Positions 6,086-12,010 of a stretch of DNA of 20,918 nucleotides are shown here, in pieces. Under the pieces are notes generated by a model. The model saw nothing but the letters and a program-made list of their open reading frames with translations. It had not been told where the DNA came from and did no database searches. The stretch's first letter is position 1. Every line of letters starts with the position of its first letter. Source of the stretch: JBJENW01 sp051880395 (GTDB taxonomy: Bacteria; Bacillota; Clostridia; Lachnospirales; Lachnospiraceae); contig JBJENW010000067.1 in NCBI GenBank assembly GCA_051880395.1, forward strand, positions 1-20,918, given 5' to 3'. Position numbers and translations under genes: made by a program.

Positions 6086-7951
6086 TTATTTTTCCCAAAT
6101 TCCCACACAAAGTACCGTCATATCATCTTTTGGATGTCCGCCGGTCTGTAGGAGCACACGCTGCAAAATCTGACGTGCGATCTGTTTTGGATTCGTTGAT
6201 TCCAGCGTAGAGAGCAGTTCACACATCGTCTCCTCCGGCTGATCACTCTCTAAACATTCCAACACCCCATCCGTCACCATAACCAGTTTATCCCCGTTTC
6301 TCAATTTACATTCCTTCGGTTTGATCTGCAAGTGGCAGGTCACGCCTGTCGGAAGTGTGTCGGATTCCACAAAAGAATACTGCTTTTTGTGTCCGATAAA
6401 CGTCGCTGCTGCACCGATCTTATACAGGTTCAGACTCCCGTCATACAAGTTAACCTCCGCTAGATCCACAGTCGAAAACTGATCATTTTCGCCATGCAGG
6501 ACCATCGTACTGTTCATCATACGAAGTGCTGTTTCAATGGAAAATCCGGCTTCTAAAAACCGCTCTGTCAGCTCAATGACCAGTTCGCTTTCCCTGCAGG
6601 CACGCGCTCCGCTTCCCATGCCATCCGACAGACCATAGACCACTTTGCCGTCTTCTAACTGCAGAACAGAAAAGGTATCCCCGCTGACTGCTGCCCCCTC
6701 TTTTGTCACCCGCGCAACACCGTGCAGTTCCTGAAAGCAGGCAGCTTCCTCAAAAATAAGCTCACTTTTTTCTTTTCCAAGAAGCGTTTTTGTATCCCGC
6801 TGTGCTACCATCTCCCGCTTCAATGCTTTTCCCGCCAGCTGTGCAAGCTCCTTTACCGAGCGAAAATTCCCCGCTTTTGTCCGCGCATACATTTTCAGCT
6901 GCCAGCGCCCATTTTCTTTTTCCACCAGAGACAGGTCCTGTGCCAGGACTCCTTCCTGTTTGAAAGCCGTATATACATTCCACAAGCGATTTTTCTGTTC
7001 TTTACTAATATCTTTCTCCTGCTCCATACAGTCTTGCATGATATCCACCATTGCATTCAACTGCTGCGCGATCGCCTCTCGATTTTCCAGAAGACGATTA
7101 TACCATGCAAGATTCAGGCTTGCACGCTCAAACACCTGCATCATTTCCTCTAAAACAACCGGTGTACGGATACAAAATTCCTGTAACTGCTGTTCCAATC
7201 CCTGTCTGGCTTTCGGGGCCTTTTTCATGGATGCAAACAACGCCTGAAACAAGGCTGTCATCCCCGACTCCTTCTGGCTCTCCCAGCAGAGTGCGCACTG
7301 GCTGCAGCCATAGCAGATTTTTCCCGTCACTTCCTCCTGCATCTGTTGAAAGTCTTCTGCGGTAAAATTCTGTTTCGGTTCTTCCATGCGTGAAAAAACT
7401 CCAGACAATTTCTGAAAAGACTGTGCATACTCCCCCAATTTTCGCTGCTTACTCTCATTTGCAGCCGGTAGCTCAAATTTGATCGCATCCTGCTTTTGTC
7501 TGAATACTGCAAGCGGCATCTGCAGACCGCAAAAACCAGCCGTTCCTACAAATACACTCTCAAGAAGGATCACCAGGTATGCCTGTCCCTTCTGCGGCTG
7601 TATTTGCATTGCCTGCCCACTCCAGCCGATCAAAGCTGTCGATACGGCTGCGAATAGCGAGATCATAAAACGATTGCATTTTTTTAACACTTTTTCCAAC
7701 AATACTGTGCCACATAAAATACACACTAAAATCATACCGTATTTTACCATTTCTGTCACCGGCAATAATAAAAATAATTCTAAAAGCATCATCTGAAGCA
7801 CAAATTTACGACTTTTCTCATTTTCGTACATAACAGTTGCATAAACTGGTATCAGCGGATGACAGCCTCCGAATGACAGGGTGCAGACTGGAATGCTGAT
7901 CAAATACAACAAACAAAAAATCCCGATCCGTTTGATCGACTCTTTCAACAC
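6086..7951 (-). CDS. spoIIE: stage II sporulation protein E, PP2C phosphatase with a shortened membrane domain
   Basis: A 621-residue membrane phosphatase. In Bacillus SpoIIE dephosphorylates SpoIIAA to activate sigma-F in the forespore and joins FtsZ at the polar septum. Here residues 1-150 hold about four or five hydrophobic segments, followed by a soluble middle part with a C-x2-C-x2-C-x2-C motif (Cys 213, 216, 219, 222). The C-terminal PP2C domain has SDGMGSG (442-448), STVD (493-496), TDGV (560-563) and DDMTV (609-613), the metal-binding set. The Bacillus protein has about 827 residues and ten TM segments, so this one is clearly shorter at the N-terminus. The start is GTG 7951 or the adjacent TTG 7948; GAGGAGGAG ends 3 nt before the GTG, and its GGAGG core is 5 or 8 nt from the two candidates. 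The promoter at 8002-8034 is Spo0A-like. Confidence 0.93.
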   Translation of the reverse strand: MLKESIKRIGIFCLLYLISIPVCTLSFGGCHPLIPVYATVMYENEKSRKFVLQMMLLELFLLLPVTEMVKYGMILVCILCGTVLLEKVLKKCNRFMISLFAAVSTALIGWSGQAMQIQPQKGQAYLVILLESVFVGTAGFCGLQMPLAVFRQKQDAIKFELPAANESKQRKLGEYAQSFQKLSGVFSRMEEPKQNFTAEDFQQMQEEVTGKICYGCSQCALCWESQKESGMTALFQALFASMKKAPKARQGLEQQLQEFCIRTPVVLEEMMQVFERASLNLAWYNRLLENREAIAQQLNAMVDIMQDCMEQEKDISKEQKNRLWNVYTAFKQEGVLAQDLSLVEKENGRWQLKMYARTKAGNFRSVKELAQLAGKALKREMVAQRDTKTLLGKEKSELIFEEAACFQELHGVARVTKEGAAVSGDTFSVLQLEDGKVVYGLSDGMGSGARACRESELVIELTERFLEAGFSIETALRMMNSTMVLHGENDQFSTVDLAEVNLYDGSLNLYKIGAAATFIGHKKQYSFVESDTLPTGVTCHLQIKPKECKLRNGDKLVMVTDGVLECLESDQPEETMCELLSTLESTNPKQIARQILQRVLLQTGGHPKDDMTVLCVGIWEK

Positions 7952-7969
7952 GATCTCCTCCTCATTTCT

Positions 7970-7988
7970 ATTCTCAGTTTATGAGAAT
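7970..7988. repeat. 7-bp inverted repeat in the spoIIE leader
   Basis: ATTCTCA - GTTTA - TGAGAAT is a perfect inverted repeat just downstream of the predicted spoIIE transcription start and about 20 nt before the start codon. It could be an operator or a leader hairpin; the sequence does not decide. Confidence 0.5.
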
Positions 7989-8001
7989 CTATTTTTTTCT
8001 C

Positions 8002-8034
8002 ATTATACGAAAGTTCGGTTGAAATCTTTGTCAA
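8002..8034 (-). promoter_or_regulatory. Spo0A-type sigma-A promoter of spoIIE (21-bp spacer)
   Basis: Minus strand TTGACA (8034 to 8029) and TATAAT (8007 to 8002) are both perfect, but 21 bp apart instead of 17. In Bacillus the spoIIE and spoIIG promoters have this same unusual 21-22 bp spacing and need phosphorylated Spo0A bound across the -35 region. A 0A-box-like TTTGTCAAA (consensus core TGTCGAA, 6 of 7) reads on the plus strand across the -35 hexamer, as expected. Confidence 0.7.
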
Positions 8035-8067
8035 ATGACCGTAGGGATTTCAAAAAATTTTAAAAAG

Positions 8068-8099
8068 AAAAAGCGACAGTTGATTGTCTGCCGCTTTTT
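8068..8099 (-). terminator. terminator of the rqcP-yabP-yabQ-divIC unit
   Basis: Arms AAAAAGCG-CAG and CTG-CGCTTTTT pair with one internal mismatch and an 8-nt loop, followed by a T-rich tract on the minus strand. It begins 5 nt after the divIC stop and separates that unit from spoIIE. Confidence 0.85.
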
Positions 8100-8104
8100 C
8101 TACT

Positions 8105-8404
8105 CTATTTTTTTTCACGGAAAATAATTTCATTCGGATAGACAAGCCCAAGCCTGCTCTTTGCAATTTCCTCAACATACTGCTGTGTCTGTGTATAGGA
8201 TGCATACTCTTTCAGATCCTCTTGACGCTGCGTCTCTTCTTCAAGCTGCTGAGTCAGCGCCTCTTGACGCGCGGTATACTCTGCTTTCTTTTCCTGCAGG
8301 TTTACGATCTGTATTGTCATCACACCTACTACTAACACGACGATTGCAAAGATCACCATGCGATCTTTTCTTCTATTTCTGATTTGTTTTCTTTGTTTCA
8401 TCAT
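8105..8404 (-). CDS. divIC: septum formation initiator DivIC/FtsB family protein
   Basis: A 99-residue bitopic membrane protein of the division apparatus. A basic cytoplasmic lead (KQRKQIRNRRKDR) is followed by one TM helix (about 17-37), then a heptad-rich coiled coil (40-75, rich in Glu and Gln), then the short conserved end VEEIAKSRLGLVYPNEIIF. This matches DivIC/FtsB, which pairs with FtsL-type proteins and the late divisome. Two ATG codons stand in tandem (8404 and 8401); AGGGAAG lies about 4 nt before the first. It is last in the rqcP-yabP-yabQ-divIC order, 16 nt after yabQ, as in Bacillus. Confidence 0.93.
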   Translation of the reverse strand: MMKQRKQIRNRRKDRMVIFAIVVLVVGVMTIQIVNLQEKKAEYTARQEALTQQLEEETQRQEDLKEYASYTQTQQYVEEIAKSRLGLVYPNEIIFREKK

Positions 8405-8420
8405 ATGCTTCCCTGCCTTA

Positions 8421-8894
8421 CTATTTACCTATTCCTATTTTAACGACTTTGCACACTTTTTTCAATTGCTTTTTCCATATGATCGCATGTTTTTTTCGCA
8501 TTTTTTGTAGAAATTTCTGTACTTGACCCAGCTTTTTTACAAAAAAACGAATTGGCCGTGCAAGGATAAAAAAAATTTTTTTTACAAGCCACACAATTCC
8601 GCCCACAAATTTCGGACTAATGAAGCGATTATACAAGAGCATTCCTGCGCACACTCCTAAAAGAAAAAACAACCGAACCATCCCGTCATTCTTTTCATTT
8701 AACAAATAAAAAATGACACTGAACGCAAACAGCCAGTAAAAAAGGTCCTCCGCTGCAAGTGCTGCCACACTATGTATCAATAATTCGCGAACGATACGAA
8801 GCAGATCATACGCAAACACCAATGCTGCACCACAGACAAGAGATAGCAGAAAAAAATCTGCTTCCCGATAAATGGTTTTACTGATCTCGATCAT
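8421..8894 (-). CDS. yabQ: spore cortex biosynthesis protein YabQ
   Basis: A 157-residue polytopic membrane protein. It opens with IYREADFFLLSLVCGAALVFAYDLLR, where the AYDLLR after the first helix is a YabQ hallmark. Two more hydrophobic segments (about 48-65 and 72-88) and a very basic C-terminal tail (KKLGQVQKFLQKMRKKH) follow. In Bacillus YabQ is made under sigma-E control and is needed for spore cortex formation in the outer forespore membrane. Its ATG overlaps the yabP stop by 4 nt (ATGA), which points to translational coupling with YabP. Confidence 0.9.
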   Translation of the reverse strand: MIEISKTIYREADFFLLSLVCGAALVFAYDLLRIVRELLIHSVAALAAEDLFYWLFAFSVIFYLLNEKNDGMVRLFFLLGVCAGMLLYNRFISPKFVGGIVWLVKKIFFILARPIRFFVKKLGQVQKFLQKMRKKHAIIWKKQLKKVCKVVKIGIGK

Positions 8895-9172
8895 TGAAAC
8901 AGCCTACCGAAAAAGGATCCTTTTTTGCTCTGTGGTGTGACATCCGAATACACCAGACTGTCAATTCTGCCCTCAATATCCACCTCGCCTTTTTCTAACG
9001 TAAGGCGATTGACGTGGAGATCTTTTCCTTTTACCAAAAGCATCCCGTCCGATGTCTCCAACAAAATTTCCGCCACATCAAAGGATAATACATCTAAGAT
9101 TCCGGTGAACAGACCGTTTGTACGATTCGTCATCTGCACTCTGTGCGTTCCTGGATTTCTGTTTTCCTCCAT
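8891..9172 (-). CDS. yabP: sporulation protein YabP
   Basis: A 93-residue soluble protein with the family pattern NRTNGLFTGILDVLSFDVAEILLETSDGMLLVKGKDLHVNRLTLEKGEVDIEGRIDSLVY, a compact beta-rich fold. The last 15 residues are basic and Gly/Ser-rich. Bacillus YabP is a sigma-E-dependent protein found with YabQ and linked to spore envelope assembly; molecular function is not established. ATG 9172 is preceded by AGGAGG at 8 nt. The 92-nt gap to rqcP contains GCATA and CATATGGA, a poorly spaced sigma-E-like pair that I do not count as a promoter. Confidence 0.92.
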   Translation of the reverse strand: MEENRNPGTHRVQMTNRTNGLFTGILDVLSFDVAEILLETSDGMLLVKGKDLHVNRLTLEKGEVDIEGRIDSLVYSDVTPQSKKGSFFGRLFQ

Positions 9173-9264
9173 AAGAAAACCTCCTGCTTTATTTATCGTA
9201 AAAATAGGCTCTTTTGTTTAGATTCCATATGCCTTTCTAAATATATATGCAGGGAATTTTTGAT

Positions 9265-9504
9265 TTATACATATCGAAACAGATCTTTTGCCTCGTCTTT
9301 TTTTGTCGTATCCTGTAAATCCAATACTTCCACTTTCACCGTTTTTGTTCCGAATCCGATTTCTATGATATCGCCCACTTTCACTTGGGACGAAGCTTTT
9401 GCTACTTTTCCGTTTACCAGCACGCGTCCAGCGTCACATGCCTCATTTGCAACGGTACGACGTTTGATCAAACGGGAAACTTTTAAAAATTTATCTAAGC
9501 GCAT
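9265..9504 (-). CDS. rqcP: S4-domain ribosome quality control factor RqcP (YabO)
   Basis: A 79-residue protein consisting of one S4 RNA-binding domain (MRLDKFLKVSRLIKRRTVANEACDAG... with GRVLVNGK and VKVGDIIEI). Length and location next to yabP identify it as YabO/RqcP rather than a larger pseudouridine synthase. In Bacillus RqcP works with RqcH on the 50S subunit to add C-terminal alanine tails to stalled nascent chains. ATG 9504 has AAAGGAG 7 nt upstream. It is the first gene of its unit, and its leader carries the hairpin element at 9528-9580. Confidence 0.92.
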   Translation of the reverse strand: MRLDKFLKVSRLIKRRTVANEACDAGRVLVNGKVAKASSQVKVGDIIEIGFGTKTVKVEVLDLQDTTKKDEAKDLFRYV

Positions 9505-9527
9505 TTTGCGTCTCCTTTCCTAAAAAT

Positions 9528-9580
9528 ATGTACGCTCGAAATCTCACAAAATCAAGCACAAAGAGACTTTGAAAGTACAT
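9528..9580 (-). repeat. leader hairpin element, copy 1 (before rqcP)
   Basis: The minus strand folds as ATGTAC-TTC / GAG-GTACAT outer arms and AAA-TCTC / GAGA-TTT inner arms, with a loop TTTGTGCTTGATTTTGT. A 25-nt core (9551-9575) is shared, at 22 of 25 positions, with 17292-17316, where a different outer stem also closes it. It lies between the HU terminator and the rqcP ribosome binding site, so it would be in the 5' leader if transcription starts upstream of it. Confidence 0.5.
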
Positions 9581-9584
9581 AAAT

Positions 9585-9631
9585 GAAGAAAAACTGCCAT
9601 ACAACTACCGAGAACCGGAATTGTATGGCAG
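9585..9631 (-). terminator. terminator of the HU gene
   Basis: Perfect 11-bp arms CTGCCATACAA/TTGTATGGCAG with a small CCG/CGG pairing in the loop, followed by TTTTTCTTC on the minus strand. It starts 24 nt after the HU stop. Confidence 0.88.
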
Positions 9632-9655
9632 CTTCTGCTATTTTTCTACCAGAAT

Positions 9656-9931
9656 TTATGCGTTCAGGCTGTCTTTTAAAGCCTTACCTGGTTTGAATTT
9701 CGGTGCTTTTGATGCCGGAATGGTCATTTCTTTTCCTGTCTGAGGATTTCTTCCTGTTCTGGCTGCACGCTCAGATACTTCAAATGTACCAAATCCTACT
9801 AACTGAATTTTTTCCCCCTTCTTTAATTCCTCTTCGACAACCTCTGTAAAAGCAACTAATGCTTTTTCAGCGTCTTTCTTTGATAATTCTGTTTTGTCAG
9901 CGATTGCTGCAACTAATTCTGCTTTGTTCAT
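9656..9931 (-). CDS. hup: DNA-binding protein HU
   Basis: A 91-residue histone-like protein that bends and compacts DNA as a dimer. The sequence starts MNKAELVAAIADKTELSKKDAEKALVAF and carries the family signature GFGTFEVSERAARTGRNPQTGKEMTIPASKAPKFKPGK, including the beta-arm RNPQTG tip with its conserved proline. The start is ATG 9931, not the in-frame TTG at 9937: AGGAGG is 10 nt from the ATG but only 4 nt from the TTG, and MNKAEL is the family's usual N-terminus. It is monocistronic, with its own promoter at 10008-10036 and terminator at 9585-9631, and directly precedes the rqcP unit. Confidence 0.97.
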   Translation of the reverse strand: MNKAELVAAIADKTELSKKDAEKALVAFTEVVEEELKKGEKIQLVGFGTFEVSERAARTGRNPQTGKEMTIPASKAPKFKPGKALKDSLNA

Positions 9932-10007
9932 GCCCAAATTTCCTCCTCTGAAAATTTTCGTTATTCGTTACATTTTAGGCTAAAAATCTCACTTACCTAC
10001 AAACATA

Positions 10008-10036
10008 TTTATACTTGTTTTCCATTTGTTTGTCAA
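10008..10036 (-). promoter_or_regulatory. strong sigma-A promoter of the HU gene
   Basis: Minus strand TTGACA (10036 to 10031), a 17-bp spacer and TATAAA (10013 to 10008). The predicted start near 10001 gives a leader of about 70 nt. Confidence 0.85.
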
Positions 10037-10037
10037 G

Positions 10038-10064
10038 GAAAATCCCCCATTTCTTGGGATTTTC
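10038..10064 (-). terminator. probable terminator of the lipoprotein gene
   Basis: Perfect 9-bp arms GAAAATCCC/GGGATTTTC with a 9-nt loop. On the minus strand the second arm ends in TTTTCCTT. It lies 92 nt past the lipoprotein stop and immediately ahead of the HU -35 box. Confidence 0.55.
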
Positions 10065-10155
10065 AGCGTTTTTATGCAATATGACGAAATTATTTTTCTG
10101 AATTTTCTGATTTTTTTGTTGTATAGCAATTTCTTTTCAGTTTGTGTCGCTGTTT

Positions 10156-11520
10156 TTAGTTTGTCAACTCATCTAACAATGTGGAGACCGCCTGCTGTGT
10201 CAGACTATCCTGTGTATCCGTTTTTCCTTCTGCATTATTGGTAGAATTCAACGTATCCTCGGCTGTTTTTCCGGTATCCGCAAAAGGATCTGTCACACCG
10301 GACTGACTGCTTTGTGTATTTTCTCCCACATCACCTCCTGTTTTCGTTCCGGCCAGACCACCGGCCAATTCTCCCGGAGTAACCACCTGCTGCGGTTGGG
10401 AAGTTTGCATATTGTTTGTATTATTTGTATCGGATGCAGCCGTCTTTCCATCCGCCTCTGTACTGCTGTCTTTTCCCTCATTGCTCGTCATCGTCAGTGT
10501 AATTTCCGCTGCCGGAGAATTGACGATCAGATATTCTGAGATCGTATCATACCCGTCTGCACTCAAACTGATCGCATATGTGCCGTATTTTAACTGCACT
10601 GGCTGCGAATAATCAATCTGATCTCCATTGATCCGCAGCACTGCTCCCTGCACATCACACCGAAATGTAATCGTACACTGTTTCGGTCCGCTTCCTTTGT
10701 ATTCATCTAAATCGATCTCCAATGTTTTGTTACGCTCTACTGTAACGGTCTTTGTATCCCCATATCCATCGTTTGCCACCGATAACTCAAACGTTCCTTC
10801 CGGTGCCGTAAATGTCATATTTTTTTTAATTTTGCACACGACGTCTCCGAGTTTGATCCAGCCCCCCTCAAACAACTTCGTATTTTTCAATTTGACCGTT
10901 CCATGTCCGGTCGTAATGCAGATCGACAAAATCTTTTTATCCACCCCCGTCACTGTCAAGGTATCCTGTTCGGTAATATCCGAAATGTTTACTTCCGCAT
11001 CATTCGAATAGACCCAGTAATGAGAGCCATAAAAATAATTTTCCCCGTTGATCGTAACGATTCGACTTTCGGTATCTATTTTTACATCTTTTACATCAGA
11101 ATATTCCCACACTGCATCCGTAAAATGTACTTCTTCCAAATTTCCTGTGCCCGAGTTTTCTTTCAGCGTTACGACTTTTCCACAATAGGCATCCGCCACC
11201 GTCACACTCTGCCCGAACTTATCATAAAAGTAAGTCGCCCCTGTATAACTGCAAGTCCGCCATTTTCCGTCAGATGCACGTTTCGCTTCCAAAACACGGT
11301 TTTTCGTATCTACTTTTGTCAACACATACAAATCCGACAGCGTATCTTTTGCTTCCTCACGTTCCGATATCTCGTCCTGCGGACTTTTCTCCTTTGCTTC
11401 CATCATCTCTGTCTCCTGCATCGCTGCAGGCTCCTTCTCTGCTCTTGCACCTCCACAGCCACACAGCAATGCGATCGCGGTCAGCCCAAGCAGCAGTCCC
11501 CTCTTTTTTCTCTCCCTCAT
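10156..11520 (-). CDS. PEGA-domain lipoprotein (454 aa)
   Basis: A secreted, membrane-anchored protein of unknown precise role. A basic N-terminus (MRERKKR), a hydrophobic stretch and lipobox L-C-G-C put the lipidated Cys at residue 22. An acidic linker follows, then a beta-rich middle. About 207-273 resembles a PEGA repeat and 282-344 (VLRINGDQIDYSQPVQLKYGTYAISLSADGY pattern) is a better one. The last 110 residues are rich in Ser, Thr, Asn and Gln and are probably disordered. PEGA domains occur in many surface proteins and are thought to bind or space cell-envelope material. ATG 11520 is chosen over ATG 11547: GGAGGG is 10 nt upstream and the signal peptide then starts properly. The gene stands alone, with promoter 11576-11604. 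Confidence 0.85.
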   Translation of the reverse strand: MRERKKRGLLLGLTAIALLCGCGGARAEKEPAAMQETEMMEAKEKSPQDEISEREEAKDTLSDLYVLTKVDTKNRVLEAKRASDGKWRTCSYTGATYFYDKFGQSVTVADAYCGKVVTLKENSGTGNLEEVHFTDAVWEYSDVKDVKIDTESRIVTINGENYFYGSHYWVYSNDAEVNISDITEQDTLTVTGVDKKILSICITTGHGTVKLKNTKLFEGGWIKLGDVVCKIKKNMTFTAPEGTFELSVANDGYGDTKTVTVERNKTLEIDLDEYKGSGPKQCTITFRCDVQGAVLRINGDQIDYSQPVQLKYGTYAISLSADGYDTISEYLIVNSPAAEITLTMTSNEGKDSSTEADGKTAASDTNNTNNMQTSQPQQVVTPGELAGGLAGTKTGGDVGENTQSSQSGVTDPFADTGKTAEDTLNSTNNAEGKTDTQDSLTQQAVSTLLDELTN

Positions 11521-11575
11521 AAAATCTTTTCCCTCCATTTCAAGCATGTCCTTCCTTCACGCCGTTTCTTCTCTT

Positions 11576-11604
11576 AGTATACCTATCCCCCCAAAAAAGT
11601 GCAA
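11576..11604 (-). promoter_or_regulatory. sigma-A promoter of the lipoprotein gene
   Basis: Minus strand TTGCAC (11604 to 11599), a 17-bp spacer containing a T run and a G run, and TATACT (11581 to 11576). The start is predicted near 11569, about 50 nt before the ATG. The outer arm of long-hairpin copy A begins 4 bp upstream of the -35 box. Confidence 0.75.
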
Positions 11605-11608
11605 GCCA

Positions 11609-11886
11609 CACTTTTTGTATGATCGAAATGATCTCAACTGCGGGGGGTTTCCTATACGGACGTGTTACAATACGACAGGCATTTCTGCGAAAAACACGGC
11701 TCCTGCACAGGTGAGCTATGTTCTAAGAGTGCCTAGCACTCTCAGGATCGCCTTCGAGCGCAAGGCACTCTAAGAACAGGATCTCACCTGTGCCCGCCGA
11801 AACGTTTTTTGCAGAAATGCCTGTCGTATTGTAACACTGTGTATCGGAAACGAGCAGTTGAGATCACATTGATCACACAAAAAGTG
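11609..11886 (+). repeat. long-hairpin element, copy A
   Basis: A 278-bp single hairpin. Stem pairs from outside inward: 11609-11641/11854-11886 (33 positions, few mismatches), 11647-11657/11841-11851, 11662-11688/11811-11837 (27 bp, perfect), 11690-11695/11804-11809, 11697-11700/11796-11799, 11705-11715/11783-11793 (11 bp, perfect), and 11720-11734/11763-11777 (14 pairs around one A-A mismatch). The apical loop 11735-11762 contains CTCAGGATCGCCTTCG. Asymmetric bulges, including a G run at 11642-11646 and GGAC at 11658-11661, recur in copy B. There is no coding potential. Orientation as an RNA is undecided; plus is given because the G-run arm is on that strand. It lies between the lipoprotein promoter and the cotS-like gene. 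I do not recognise a named family. Confidence 0.85.
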
Positions 11887-11931
11887 TTTCTATATATTAT
11901 ACATGGAACCGTTTTCTATATTTTAACAAAC

Positions 11932-12010
11932 GAAAAATAGTTCCATCTTCCATACCGCCGGATACCGGAAACGTCCGTATAGGAACCCCCTCAAGATTGA
12001 AATATTTTTC
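11932..12010 (-). repeat. miniature long-hairpin element, internally deleted and inverted relative to A and B
   Basis: Read on the minus strand, it starts GAAAAATAT-TCAA like copy B, continues through the G-run bulge and CC-TATAC, and reaches CGGACGT as in copy A. Its basal arms (12010 to 11993 and 11949 to 11932) pair at 16 of 18 positions and a CC(T)ATAC/GTATGG stem sits above the G-run bulge. The 27-bp stem and whole apical domain are missing. The first arm overlaps the last codons and stop of the cotS-like gene. Confidence 0.7.

Noticed and set aside
9179..9264. Sigma-E promoter before yabP
   Set aside because: GCATA and CATATGGA occur but are about 2 bp too close for the usual spacing.
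11548..11990. Insertion sequence with a transposase around long-hairpin copy A
   Set aside because: No frame with transposase motifs is present and no clear target-site duplication flanks the hairpin; only the structured repeat can be supported.
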